Shown here one piece after another: positions 31,123-42,676 of a stretch of 64,000 nt of DNA. Below the pieces are notes generated by a model. It made no database searches. It was not told the DNA's origin and saw only the letters and a list, made by a program, of their open reading frames with translations. The stretch is from Venturia oleaginea (taxonomy: Eukaryota; Ascomycota; Dothideomycetes; Venturiales; Venturiaceae): positions 1,488,001-1,552,000 of the forward strand of contig JABMLP010000008.1 of the NCBI GenBank assembly GCA_013176395.1, in the 5' to 3' direction. The position numbers and the translations under genes were made by a program. Numbering within the stretch: position 1 is the first letter of the stretch; every line of letters begins with the position of its first letter.

Positions 31123-33827
31123 ATGTCTCATCTTCCGAACGGAGAATTGAAAGAAGGAGAACTACCAGAAACGGAGGGCAAAAGCATCGATTCAGAGGAC
31201 GTTCCGATGACCGAATCGAGTAATGATGGAAATGAGGGCGCTGAGATGCGCGCAAAGATCAAAGCCGACTTAACCAGCCAAGGCTTTTGGACTGGAAATA
31301 TCGATTTTCCCGCGCCGGAGGTTGTGGAAACGTTCGCGGAAAATCACTCTCACGCCATTACTAAAAATTGGTTGGTTCTTCGTGCCATATTGCACCAGCA
31401 CGAAGACACTGTCCGAAAGCGATGGCTGAAGAAGTCGCGAAAAGGTCGAGAGGCGATTCTGGTCGAGGCGTTTCCAGGCATTTCGAAGCAACACAACCCC
31501 AGTCTATGCCAGCACCTTCTCCGGCAGTTTCTCTGAAGAAGCCACCTTGTTTCCACACCTCAACCTCGAAGACCTTGGTCATCCTACACTTCTGCTCTTG
31601 TTTCTAAGTGCTCGCGGTCGGGTGCACCCAAAAGCATGGGTTGCGCACGATTCTCATACGCTTGTGTTTGGAAATGAATTGCGCATGCTAAACCGCATGT
31701 ATCTACATGGTTATAAAATGCATTTCAACGACGACAGATACCAGGTATTCGCAATTATCAAGCCTGATGACCCAGATCGCAAACTCCAGCATGCAAGTCA
31801 TAAATTCGACATGATGCCAGATTGTGGTGTCACAGCTCTAGTGATCCAAAATCAGATTCTTGCTTTTCTGATGAGAACTTGCCAGATCATACTACACGAC
31901 GTTAACAACATTACTTTCGATGGCCCGCAAATACCGGTCTTAAAGTTGTCAAAGTATCCATCACAGCATGATACGTTGACCAATAGCTCGAGCGAACACG
32001 CGTCTCTATCTGTCCTCGCCGCAGAGGCGCCGTATCGAGTTCCTAGCACCGGGAATTTTGGTGCTCTACGAGCAGTGGTTCAAGCACAAATTAAAGCAGC
32101 AAAAGATCACCTTTGGGGATTGCGTCAAGATCCGGGGTATTTCATGGAGACTATTATAGAGTCAAGGATGCATCAGGAGAAAGAGAAGATAGGTGGCACG
32201 CGGATTGGTCAATTCAGGTCAGTCCATCTCACAAGCAACTCCAATACCTCAATATGGAGTGAGACCGATATCGATAAGTTTTTGGTGACATAGTTGAGTA
32301 GCATTGCGAGAAGCTTGTCGATATTGTTCCTGAATCGGGGAACCTTATCCTAAACTATATATCCGACCTAAGCAAGCGACAGCAATTAACGGCCTTGCAG
32401 TGACGGAAAGCCCGACTGGCAGCAGACGATCCGGGCCACCATCAACTTCTCGCTCATGAACATACAATTTTGGAGCAAGGTTGAGGGATGGATCCACGAC
32501 TTAATTGATTTCCAGCAACAGCATGAAAATTTCGATGAGATCGAACCTCAAAACTGGCCTGAAGAATATATCCATGCGATCATTGAGCGAGGCTGGTACT
32601 TATGCTGGTGGTCATCTACACGCCGGTCGTTCTTGAGGGAAGCCATTTTTCATTCACCACCCCTTCGCCACTTTTGGAGGGATGAGCGATACTCCTGGAT
32701 CACACAGCGTTTGACGATCAAGGATGAACACAAGCATGACCCGCTTGCTAGTCTATTGGTGATGCTTACAATGATGGCGCCCGAAATGGCCTTTCCTACA
32801 TACCCTGTCATCGATCAAATCGAGCGCCTTCTTGCCGCGGAGCCTACCCAAAGGGCTAGAATTACGCCGCATGTGCAAACCATGCTATCAGATATCAGGG
32901 TGTTTGAGGAAGTGAACCGTCAATTTCACGAGCATAGCCGCATGCTTTACAAACAATTCGGTTCGCAATGAAGTCCCAGGGCACCGGACGGCCTTTTCGA
33001 GAAATCAACGTCAATGATTGACATGATCAGTCCCTTGATGGCGACGATTCGCTCTACTGAGTTGGCCAAACATGGAGCCCCAATCGAAGGTAGATTCCTA
33101 TATCCTGCCGATAAGCGTCGCACAGCCCAGCGCACACTACAAATGCAAAAGGCCGAACAGAACCTCGGTCTTTTCTGGGCCACAGTCGACAAAGCAGTAG
33201 ATTCATCGCTGCGGAGGATGGGTGGCCTTCCCAACTTTGGACTTGTCAGACCGGATGCTGCAGCGCACGCCGGACTGGATACCACCACCATCAAAACCTG
33301 TCTCATCGGAATGCATTGAGACGACGCTGAACCTGCTTTCCTCCGATCAATTTAGCCCAAATCTAGATAAGACTAGCTCCAGCAAGGTCGGTCCTTCCCC
33401 TGCTAGGGCGAAAACCAAGACGCGAGGCAATACATCTTCGGAGAGCAGACTTGACGGCTCGCAGTCACCAGTGATCACACTGTCTGCTTCAATTAAGAAG
33501 AACGTCTTCAAGATCAAAGCCCGCGATTTGAAGGTGTTCCAAACTCTCTTCTACCAGCCTTCTCATGAGGGAGAGCAGGGTCGAGTCAAATGGATTGACT
33601 TCGTGCACGCGTTGGCTGCTACTGGCTTCACATATCAAAGCCTGGGAGGGTCAGCTTGGTAATTCACGCCTCCATTGGATTCAGAACGCTTCGAAGTACA
33701 TCGTGGGATCAGCTTTCATGAGCCACATCCTGAGAGCAAATTCTCGTTCTGGATGGCACGTCAGGTTGGAAGACGATTACACAGGGTGTATGGATGGAGC
33801 AAGGACAGCTTTGTTTTAAGTGAGTAG
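31123..33827 (+). pseudogene. Degraded gene of the fungal 'ipa protein' type
   Basis: The ATG at 31123 (MSHLPNGELKEGELPE) opens a frame that ends early at 31536. Conserved blocks then continue in shifted frames: F-P-H-L-N-L-E-D-L with L-L-L-F-L-S-A-R-G-R, A-A-E-A-P-Y-R-V-P, R-Q-D-P-G-Y-F, an intron at 32218-32400 (GTCAGT...TTGCAG), L-Y-P-A-D-K-R-R-T, K-A-E-Q-N-L, D-R-M-L-Q-R-T-P-D-W, and a C-terminal W-I-D-F-V-H-A-L-A-A-T-G-F...S-F-H-E-P-H-P. I count two frameshifts (about 31510 and 33235) and two in-frame stops (TGA 32969-32971 and TAA for Gln after GSAW near 33661). An intact relative would be about 850-900 residues. Function of the family is unknown to me. Confidence 0.7.
32265..32326. repeat. 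Dispersed hairpin element, copy B (intron of the ipa-type gene)
   Basis: Left arm 32265-32285 (GATATCGATAAGTTTTTGG) and right arm 32308-32326 (GAGAAGCTTGTCGATATTG) are imperfect reverse complements with a 22-base loop. It lies inside the inferred intron 32218-32400. Confidence 0.6.
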
Positions 33828-34959
33828 TAATAATATGCAGGATCAATCTATAAGTGGGGAGACCAACACGACGATCAGCGCGCTATGGGAATTTTGGAGT
33901 TGTCTGGGGATTTGTGAGGGTGCGGCATCTCTTGCGAGATGGTGAGATATATCTTGGCTGTCGTCAAGGAGAATTATAGCACTCTAAAAGAACAGAGGTA
34001 ACGCCAATGTTTTTACGCAATTAGCCCAGCAGATCCTTAAATAGTTGCAATGTATTATTATTGACGAGGCGGAGAATCACCGTTTGTCTCGCAGTGAACG
34101 CTTCCTCATCTGTATCCATCACCCAAAATCTCTGGTAACTCGCATCCGGAACATCTCCTATTTCAAAACACTTGAAATAACCATGTCCATCTCGTTAACA
34201 ATATTGTCAATACAAATATGACCTAAAGAGTGGACCCGCCGAGTAAACATCAGGTTCCCGCTGCGCGGCGAATACTTCATCTACATAGACGTAAGCGTAG
34301 ACTGAAGAAAGCCTGCGGACGTGGAATTACGCATTCTACCTAGTTCCAGTATCGGCGTAGGAAGTTTCGAGCGCGACTGGCCTGCTTTTATTATAGATTA
34401 TTTTTGCATAAACGATATAATAGAAGTATGCCAAGGCCGTCGATATGGGTGCTTGGGCTTTGGTTGAATGGTATGAAATTGGGGTTGCGATCCTTGCCTT
34501 TCCTCATCGTGTTGGTTCATGTAGTGTGGTCTGAGAAATATCTTTGATTTTCCGTTATATTCTTGTCTTGAAATATCTGGAGAAAAGAAGTACTTCACAG
34601 ACATACCATATATAAGAAGTTATAGTAACGCCAGTACGATTTCACTAAAATGGCTTAACGGAGTTTATTCGTAAGATACTACCAATATCCGCATCATATC
34701 TCACCACCACCTCAGTAACGATACCATTGACACGTGTTCCATGCATAAATCAAAGATAATCGAAGACCACCGATTCCCCAAGCGTTGACTCAACTAACGA
34801 CTAACTCGGTTTCCGAACCACAAGCCCTGGCGTTTGAAAACCAGCTATAGCTACGTCGACGGTAATCTCACTACCTGCGGTTCCCGCTCCACTCGCGTTG
34901 TAGACACCGTATCAAAAAAAAAAAAAAAAAAAAACTATCCTGCATTATTGCGCCAAATT
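33828..34959. other. Gene-free stretch
   Basis: AT-rich, no convincing frame. A run of about 20 A residues lies at 34916-34935, shortly before the solo LTR. Confidence 0.5.
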
Positions 34960-35213
34960 GTCACGGTACGACCGCGGACAAGTCCTTCCCGCCGTTGGAG
35001 TGGCCCCACGGCACGTGATCAAGGCAGAACCGGAGTTCTGCCGAGGAAAGGTTTTAAAGTCTACGTGGCTTCAACCAATTCGTAGCTCTTTGAGCTACGT
35101 CCTGTCGATAAAGCTGCCTGTTGGTTTGCCTGCCTGTTCGTATATAGCCTGTTGAATGATACCTGTTCCTGCTGCTGCTCCTTCCTCCTGATACCCGAAC
35201 CCGCCCCGTGACA
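34960..35213 (+). repeat. Solo LTR 1 (254 bases)
   Basis: Ends are a perfect 8-base inverted pair, TGTCACGG and CCGTGACA. The flanks carry a 5-base duplication CAAAT at 34955-34959 and 35214-35218. The copy at 43940-44193 is the same length and differs at roughly a dozen positions. No internal retrotransposon sequence is present, so the element was lost by LTR-LTR recombination. The family differs from the one at 1423. Confidence 0.92.
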
Positions 35214-36081
35214 CAAATGTTGTATGGTTGTGTCTCCACCATTCCCAGACTCACTTCCACGACTCAGTCGGAGGTGTTTTGTTTGTCGTGATTGGGAAAT
35301 ATATGAATAATTCAAGGATGTGGCGGAGACGAAGAGGGAGACGGTGACGAGGATATGTAAGCGATGCCATTCGAGAATTGTTAGAGAAGAGGGGTGGGTT
35401 TTATCCTAATGGGAGGGTGATGTGGAGGGGAGGTGGAGGGGTTGTAAGGTTGTGAATGAGAATGATGCGGAATTAAAGCCGTCGATTCCGATATTTTGGG
35501 GAGAGAAGGAGATGAAGTCGCAGGTGTCGAGTAGACCGAGTTGAATGGAGGATGCAGTGAGGGCGAGGAGGTATAGCGATGTGTGGGTCGGGGTTTTTAT
35601 AGACAGGGTTAGAGGAGCGGCTTGTGTTCGCCAAAGTTGAACCACAGCGCGCCAGATGCATCCAACGAGGCCGGGTTCAGGAACTCCCTTATGGTTCGTC
35701 GACATCCTCCTGTCGCTCGGGCTGAAGTGGGCCTGCAAGAACACGCTAGATTACGTCGGGAGAACTAAGCAAATCACGTACAATCTCTACAATACTCAAC
35801 GTTGGCGCCATCCTGTAACACCATCCGCTGATCCCGAAGGTATTCATTCTGTTTTCTGATCCCATCTACCGTAGCACATGACGGGATAAGATAAATATTG
35901 ATAATCGACGGTAATTGCAATACTGATTTGCTGGAGTGCAGGTAGATGAATGTGTGGAGAGCACGGCCGCACGAGCCATCCGAGTAGATAATTGGACTGT
36001 GAGGCTGAAGCTGGCCAGTCGGAGTAGAGGGTAATGGAGAGCTTGTGTAGCGACGAAAGGGACTCTGTTATTTTGCTCTCC
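35214..36081. other. Gene-free stretch
   Basis: Frames at 35406-35859 on both strands show no domain. I see no gene. Confidence 0.45.
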
Positions 36082-36687
36082 TCACAATTTAAGAAGTAGC
36101 TCAAGGAGGTGAATCCCGCTGCCAGCCGGTGTCCAGAAATCGCTCCCCGGTGTCCAGAAATCGGTCCCCGATGTCTGGAAATAAGGTATCTCAATACTTC
36201 GGACTGACTTGGCGCACAGGATCATCTGTAAGCTACACTGTGCCAATTCTGCACCGTAGTGCCATTGACCGTAGTGCCACCCGGAGATCCATTCGTCGGT
36301 GAAGTTCATGGCATCTACCCAATATGGAGTCACAGCACCTGTCATGAGCCGGAGATCATCTGGGAGTAGTTTTGGATAATTATGCCGAGCGAACAATTTA
36401 GTCTTCTTGAACAATATAGTCTTCTTAGATCCAACTGTTTCAACGAGACTGGCCAGTTCTGGCTTCCTAATTAGTTCGATGGTGAAGCGACGAAGATGTA
36501 AGATATTCTCTTTCGGGGTTCTGCGATAAATTTCGGCAAGCGCAAGCCGGTAGTAGCGACGAGACGTGAGAGCAAGACTCTTGAGGTCTCTTTGGAAAAG
36601 TATAGAGGAAGAATCCAGATTAGAAAGGTATTCAATGACGAATAATAAGAGTTCTTCAGGGAGGTCGCCGAGTGACAAGGAGGTCAT
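36082..36687 (-). CDS. F-box-like protein, 201 residues
   Basis: A single exon starts MTSLSLGDLPEELLLFVIEYL, the beginning of an F-box, followed by L-K-S-L-A-L-T-S-R-R-Y-Y-R-L-A. The middle has no recognised domain. The C-terminal region has a short repeat, F-W-T-P-G-S-D-F-W-T-P, encoded by three 21-base repeats at about 36120-36183. It is short for a fungal F-box protein, so it may be a truncated copy. It would act as a Skp1-binding adaptor if functional. Confidence 0.55.
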   Translation of the reverse strand: MTSLSLGDLPEELLLFVIEYLSNLDSSSILFQRDLKSLALTSRRYYRLALAEIYRRTPKENILHLRRFTIELIRKPELASLVETVGSKKTILFKKTKLFARHNYPKLLPDDLRLMTGAVTPYWVDAMNFTDEWISGWHYGQWHYGAELAQCSLQMILCAKSVRSIEIPYFQTSGTDFWTPGSDFWTPAGSGIHLLELLLKL

Positions 36688-36863
36688 GTTGTCTGTAGGG
36701 GCTGGCGATTTTGGAAGCCGTTTTCGTTGTCTTCAAGAGAATGTGCAGGAAAATTAAGGATTAATGTGGTCGAAGGAGAGGGAGGGGAAAAGCTTTTGAA
36801 GTGGTTGAGCGTCTTTTAAGCGAGGGGTTGCAAGCCACAATCAGGCTACAGTCTCTGCTCTAT

Positions 36864-37438
36864 TCAGATCAGTCTGGGGCGGGGATGCGAGCGCACAGCG
36901 CCTATCTCCAAAAACATCACTTGCTGGAGAATTACTGATATCGATCTTGACTCCGGGTATATCAAGTCGAGATAACCTTCCATTTCCCCGCTTCGAATTA
37001 TACTAAGAAGATCTCTCCGCCATCTATCCCTCTTCTGTTCCCACTCATCAAGGTCTCTACGAGTCATACTACATCTACGCTTCGAAAGCACTAGAAAATA
37101 GAAAGAGCTCGTATTCCAACACGACGACGAGCCAAAAGTATTGATTTGAGGTCGCAAGCGGTACTCGTCCGAGTAGGTAATCCCGCGACCATAGTAGTTT
37201 GCAAATTGTTGCGAGGCTTCGCAGTGGTAACACATGATCAACCCATGTTGTTCTTTTTCTTGTTCGTTCATCCATCGGCTAGTTAGTATACGTATTACAC
37301 GCATGGCAATATTTCAATTCCGGTTCTCCAACCGTCTCATCTGCCGCTTTAGATAACTTGTCGCAACACCGAATAAACGATAGCAAATTATTATTTGACG
37401 GCGGGAACATATCCTCGTCACAGATGCAGCAATAGTAG
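36864..37438 (-). pseudogene. Frameshifted Cys-rich protein
   Basis: On the reverse strand, a first frame gives Y-Y-C-C-I-C-D-E-D-M...R-C-C-D-K-L-S-K-A-A-D-E-T and K-Y-C-H-A-C-N-T-Y before a stop near 37278. A second frame (37304-36864) continues with E-Q-H-G-L-I-M-C-Y-H-C and a basic/acidic helical end. The CCxC, CC, CxxC and CxxC pairs suggest zinc binding. A one-base shift would join the two. No ATG is clear for the first frame, so an upstream exon may exist, possibly in the decayed sequence at 37453-37690. Confidence 0.42.
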
Positions 37439-37452
37439 AGGAGAGGTCAGTC

Positions 37453-37690
37453 TTATGGATTCTTGAATCGGATGGAGTAGGGTGTACAAACTCCGTCGTT
37501 GCCGACGAATCTTTGGTTGTGCTTTGGGATGTACCTATGGCGGAATTTGCAGACGCCTGGTCCGTTTATCTTGGTGCCGAAAGAGCCTTCTCCTGCTTGT
37601 GCGCGGCAGGAGAAGTGAAGTAGTCGTTTGTCCTGACTTCGTGTGCGAGATATTTCGGTATACTGGTTAGATCGCGCCATTTGTCGCAGA
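37453..37690 (-). pseudogene. Decayed paralogue of the 14.8-kb Cys-rich gene
   Basis: One frame reads C-R-L-C-D-K-W-R-D...Y-L-A-H-E-V-R-T-N-D-Y-F-T. Another reads C-R-A-Q-A-G-E-G-S-F-G-T-K-I-N-G-P-G-V-C-K-F-R-H-R-Y. Together they match C-R-F-C-L-K-W-R-D...Y-L-A-H-E-I-W-A-N-D-C-F-T and the F-G-T-K...G-P-G-V-C-K-F-C-H-G-Y of the gene at 14776-15215. A frameshift lies between the halves near 37610, and several Cys are replaced (C to Y, C to R). The copy is probably dead. Confidence 0.55.
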
Positions 37691-37929
37691 GCCGGCAAGA
37701 TTGTGTTGCGGGATGAGTGGTTCATGAGGTGTCGTCTTGATATCTGTAGGTGTTGTTTCGGCGTGATTGTGAGTGAATATGCTGACCTCCAGATTCGGAG
37801 ACATTGCTTGTTACATTGTTCTGGATCGAAGTTCGGCCATGCTCGCGTGCGAAAGATCTGGCTTCTCGCAGCGCATTCCTGGACTTGACGACTGGAAAGG
37901 TCTTGTAGGTAGGTGGTGAGATGATTCAC

Positions 37930-38642
37930 ACGCCTGGTAGCTGTTGTGCCACTGAGGTACAGGTCGTGGATAACACATGCCTTCGGGGCAAGACAATATG
38001 GTTTCTGTGAAACACAGATTCATGGCTGCTGTTTGAGAAAAATCCATGGCTGCTGCTGGATCTAAATTCCTCGGGGGTGAGCGCGGAGAGGTGGTCTTGG
38101 GCTGTTGAGAACGTGGAGAAATTTGTCGAGTTTGAACAATGTTGGCTTGCGAGTGCTGGAAGTTTTTTCTGGAACAGAGCAGAGCAGCCATATGGATTCT
38201 GTTATGAAGGCCACGATCGACAAAGCGACTTCAGTCTGAGCGACTATCCGAGAACCATCGCTTCAACTCAGCCGAAGTTTTTCTGGTACACGGCGACCAA
38301 ATTTTCACACGATCCCAAATCTCAAAAACGACTGATTTTGATGCAGCACTTTCAAATTGAGAGTGTTGTATCGAAGCAAGATTGTGGTGGATAGGAAGTG
38401 ATAACGTACCGTGGTGCTTCATGTCAAAGCGAGGTCTTGAACGGTCGTCTGGATGGATAGATGTCGAAGTCTGGATATCGCTTTGATACTCATCGCTTTG
38501 ATAGCTCTGGTATTTAAGCAGCCAACGCGCGCAAAGATTTTGGTGATCAGATTAGCTTCACACTCCTCATTCACTGTCAAGATAAAAAACATCCACATAG
38601 CCCAAATCACTCGAGGTCTTGAACCACTCAAACTTACAAGCC
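37930..38642. other. Gene-free stretch upstream of the PPxY gene
   Basis: A reverse-strand frame at 37811-38191 has no recognised domain; it could be an exon of the decayed gene. Otherwise I see nothing. Confidence 0.4.
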
Positions 38643-39236
38643 ATGGAATTCGAACAAACAACGACTCCCTGCTCTCCTTTGGAACGACCACCTATGGGTT
38701 TTCCACAACCATTAAATACTCACGAGGCGTTTGAATATCCCTCAGACCTACCACCAGCCTACGAGACCCTCGAGTCTCGAACAATAGGAACAACAACAAC
38801 AGATGAGCAAATCATCTGGGCGTCTGACGCATTTCCTTCAGACCAACCACCTGCCTACCAGGCTTCCATCGGGGACCAAAGTCCCACTTACCAAGTCCTC
38901 GAAGGCTACCACGCTTTCTTCTCAACACGCCAGACTGTCCTTCACAACGGCATCCCAAGAACAGTTTTCTACGCCACGTTTCGAGATATACATATGTCGA
39001 GGATAGTAATATGCCAAATTCGAACATGCCTCACCACCGAGGCTGTAATTGACGGCGCGATTCATTCTGTTACGTCGCTTGGGATTGAGCATCCTGGTCG
39101 AGATCAGGTTGGGGGTTGGATGGCGATACTTGGGGAGGATGGCGTTACTGTTACGCTTTATCGGAGGTTTAGGGATATGGAGGAAGCGACTGGGATTCCG
39201 AGGCAGCGGTATAAACGGGTTTTGAGGGCGGTTTGA
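38643..39236 (+). CDS. Hypothetical protein with PPAY motifs
   Basis: 197 residues from ATG 38643, which sits in a good start context (AGCCATGG). The N-terminal third has two L/Q-P-P-A-Y motifs and a related S-P-T-Y, spaced about 30 residues apart. PPxY motifs bind WW domains of Rsp5/Nedd4 ubiquitin ligases, so an adaptor role is possible by inference. The second half (Y-H-A-F-F-S-T-R-Q to the end) has beta-strand-like alternation and no named domain. The gene looks intact and single-exon. Confidence 0.55.
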   Translation: MEFEQTTTPCSPLERPPMGFPQPLNTHEAFEYPSDLPPAYETLESRTIGTTTTDEQIIWASDAFPSDQPPAYQASIGDQSPTYQVLEGYHAFFSTRQTVLHNGIPRTVFYATFRDIHMSRIVICQIRTCLTTEAVIDGAIHSVTSLGIEHPGRDQVGGWMAILGEDGVTVTLYRRFRDMEEATGIPRQRYKRVLRAV

Positions 39237-39300
39237 GCTTGGTTGTTGGTTTGGAGGAACTCTCGATCTTGCTATTGGGTTTGACTTTTCCAGTTCGGGT

Positions 39301-39363
39301 TCGATATCGATAAATTTCTGGAAATCTCGAGCGTTGGTTTTGTTAGAAGTTTAGCGATATCGA
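39301..39363. repeat. Dispersed hairpin element, copy C
   Basis: Left arm 39301-39321 (TCGATATCGATAAATTTCTGG) holds the family core; right arm 39342-39363 reads TTAGAAGTTTAGCGATATCG plus AT. The arms pair imperfectly around a 20-base loop. Confidence 0.7.
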
Positions 39364-39658
39364 TCTGGATTTGGACATCAGTGTTCGAAAGGGAGGATTG
39401 GAGAAGGAAGAGAGTTGCCCGGCCTGTCAAGATGCCGGAAAGTGTTTTGTAAAAGATTGTCGGGGTTTTGGTAGGTGAGATAGAATTGTTGAAGCTAGGT
39501 ACTGTAGCGGCGAAAGAAGTGCCTTGGAAAGAGGAAGTGTAGGCTTTTAGGCTTTGGTAGGTATAGAAAATTGTCAGCTCAAACTGTCGTCGAGGGCGTG
39601 AAGTCTTCTCCTTCTAACGGTTCAATTTACGAATCTGATAGAAGACGTTCAAAAGCTG

Positions 39659-39723
39659 ATCAATATTGATAAATTTCTGACCAGATATCGTTTTGATTTG
39701 ACCAGAAATTTGTCGATATTGAT
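39659..39723. repeat. Dispersed hairpin element, copy D
   Basis: Left arm 39659-39679 (ATCAATATTGATAAATTTCT plus G) and right arm 39702-39723 (CCAGAAATTTGTCGATATTG plus AT) pair at about 19 of 21 positions around a 22-base loop. It is the best-preserved pair in the window. Confidence 0.75.
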
Positions 39724-40268
39724 GTGAATTTGGAGGACTTCAATGCCAATGTGCATACTGTAATTTGAAGATAGATGGCAGCATTACAACCGGACTGTTG
39801 TGGCTTGAGTCTGGTCGTAACAGGCGATAACGGGACTGAATGACAGGCAGACAAGAGCATATTCTAAGCTGGATGGATGGAGGTACAGATCGAAGGCCCG
39901 AAGGACGAATAGAAGACTTCTTGAGAGGATGGTGCCGGTGTGATCAGATGGGAGATTGATAATCCAAATTCGTGCCCGGCGTTTCTTGGGAATTGCCATT
40001 CCTGGTGTTTTTTGAGCGTGCTCAATCTCACACAATGTACTGAGATTTTTCAGGCAATGTCAAAGTGAAATGTCGCCAGAAAATCATCGATATCGATGTT
40101 GTTTTGAGAGTGCTTGTTTGCATTCGGTGATTTGATGAGCTAGCTCACGTGCACGCCATCCTAGAATACTGGGCGCGTTGAGAGTTGCGCTTGAAGGTTT
40201 ATACGGGTAAACAAGACGAAATCCCCCCATTGATACCCGCAAACGATTTAAAATCACCTCCCACCATA

Positions 40269-42676
40269 ATGGCCCCAGCAAATAGCCCAGGACGTAAGAA
40301 ACGCGACCGCGACAACCAGTTCTTCGAGGTAGGCGTCCAGGGACGGTGCGTTGGACGAAAGACACGCTTTCACATAGGCGCATAGCTGATAGAACCGCCA
40401 GAAAAACAGGAATTACCCTCCCAGTAGGCCAGAAAGATGAGCATGGCATTGAGGACCTGGATGGCATCTTCTCGTCGCCAGAAAAGGGCCCTCCCACGCG
40501 CCAGAATGGGAATACTACTTTGAGTTCGTCCGACATGGACCTGGCGCAAAGTACGTGGCATAATTCATGAGTGTGTACATCATAATCAGTGCTAACTTAA
40601 CTATCAGGCTCGGTTCCAGAGCCTACAGAGGTCTTATCGACGCGCCGGATCTTTAAATCATCAAAATCCACATTACCTCCACCCATGGGCCGCTCTCCAT
40701 ACAAAACAAACATTGGTTCATCTCCCAGACGGCAGTCGTCTGTCGCGTCCATGTCGCAAGCGCGCCATAGCCCAGGTCGCGATGATCGCGCGCCTTCACA
40801 TCCAGGAGTAAGCCGCAGACTAGACTTCTCAGCCGACGATACGAGCGTATCCGTCGCGCAATCGCCGCTTCGACAGCCAGCGAGACGAGGCAACGGACCC
40901 CCCAGAAAGGACCTATACCGTCTCACAGCCTCTCCTGTAGCACGCGATCAAGAGCAGAATACAATCGAAGAAGAAGAGGAGGAGGACACCGGAGCCCCAG
41001 AAGAGACAATGGAGCCAACAATGGACACTGAGGAGCCCATTGAGATGCAAGTCAATGGCAATTACGAGGACGGGCAGCCGACATTTGACGATTCCATGCA
41101 ATTGCTAGATGAGGAACCTGAGCAATTGCCTCTCTCGTCACCCAGTGTGCTCAGGAAGAACCGTTATCACGCAGCTGAGCTAGAGACGACGCTGGAGCAA
41201 GCAGGCGGCGAGGAAACATCTATACACTCAGATTCGCGGAGGGGGGCACGCACGAGGAACTCATTGGCAGATAGCGATTCTGTGTCCTCACCAGGCATTG
41301 TTGCAAAGAAAACGCCTGCTAAAAAGGCGCCCCTTCAAAAGATGGCAGCTGGCCCTGGCCGAGGTAGGAAAAGGAAAAGTAATCTGCTGGTGTCTGCGCC
41401 GACTCACTCTGTGGAAGACTCTTTATCGTCTCCAGAGCTACCAGAGGAACCAACAGTTCCCGAGGAATCGGAAGATGACACCCCAGTTGAGCAGCCAGTT
41501 GTGGCTAAGAAGAGAGGAAGGCTTGCGAAAGCGGCTCCCGTTGAGGCGCCTGATGAATCTACTGTAGAAGCAGCACCACCTCAGAAGAAACGAGGAAGAG
41601 CGCCAAAGCCACCGGTCGAAACACGCGCAGAGTCTCCTGCCGAACAACCAAAAACCAAAAAGCGAGGTAGACCAGCGAGAACGGCTGATGAAAGCATTGT
41701 TGAAGCCGAAGTGTCTGCAGCGGATGATTCTACAGTCGAACCCGCCCAAAAGAAGAAACGCGGCCGACCGCGCAGGACTGAGGAGGAACCGTCTGGGCCT
41801 ACCAAGAAAGCGAAAACATCTGCTAAAAAGCCCGCTGCCAGCGGTGCGAAGATGGGTCCTCCGGCATCAAAAAAGAAGGCTGCTCGTCCTGCCCCTGACA
41901 GTCCGTCTAAGCGTTCGGTGAGAGCTCCATCAGTGGGGTCAACCGCAATTGCAGGTGGACGATCACACACGATTTTGCGAGAAGCGACACCTTTCCAGGC
42001 GGAAGGATTACCCAAAACTCGATCAGGTCGTTCGCGCGTTAGTCCTCTGAACTTCTGGTTAGGTGAGAGAATTGAATATGAACGCGACGGGGCCATAAAG
42101 GTGCTCCAAAAGGCCGAACACGTTGAAGTCCCCAAGCTCGAAAGAGCAAAAACAGGCTCCGCAGCTTCTCGCAAGAAGCGAAAGACAGCTGCAAGTATCA
42201 ACGCGATTGAGGAAGAAGAGGAAGAGGCTCTTGAAGAATGGGAGGAGAACAAGGAAACCATAAGGATTTTTGTCCAGCAATGGGATCCCGTCAATGGCGC
42301 ACCCGCAGACACGGAAGAAGAACAACCCATCGCCTACGGAGTCAACAGTCTCCCCATCGAAATGGTCGCCGGTGGGGCCAAGTTTGCCTTCGCGAAGACA
42401 CACACGTCGCATTTCTTTGGCACGGGGATCATTGAGATTCCGCCTGCTGGGTATAAGATGCGGAAGAACTCGAGGAAAATGACCATGGCGTTTTTCGTGC
42501 ATACGGGGAAGGTGGATGTTATGGTTGCCGGGACTGAGTTTACGATTAGTAAGGGGGGTGTTTTTCATGTTCCGAGGGGGAATATTTATGCGATTAATAA
42601 TGTTGGAGATCTGCCAGCGAGGATTTTCTTTTCGCAGGGGTGTCAGACGCAGTTGGATGGGAATGGTGGTGAGTAG
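40269..42676 (+). CDS. MIF2: Mif2/CENP-C kinetochore protein
   Basis: Three exons, 40269-40345, 40393-40550 and 40608-42676, join in phase to 767 residues. Introns of 47 and 57 bases have GTGCGT/TAG and GTACGT/CAG ends with CTGAT and CTAAC branch sites. The N-terminus (F-F-E-V-G-V-Q-G-R) is the conserved Mif2 start region. The middle is acidic and carries at least four K-K-R-G-R AT-hook-like repeats (about residues 300-430). The CENP-C motif, R-S-G-R-S-R-V-S-P-L-N-F-W, is near residue 550, and a C-terminal cupin domain (residues about 650-760) mediates dimerisation. It binds CENP-A nucleosomes and recruits the inner kinetochore. The gene looks intact. Confidence 0.92.

Larger units (their letters stand above)
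39237..40268. other. Intergenic stretch with two paired hairpin elements and one arm
   Basis: No gene is evident. Two full hairpin copies (39301-39363 and 39659-39723) and one arm-like sequence (40075-40097) are described separately. The last part would be the Mif2 promoter. Confidence 0.5.
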
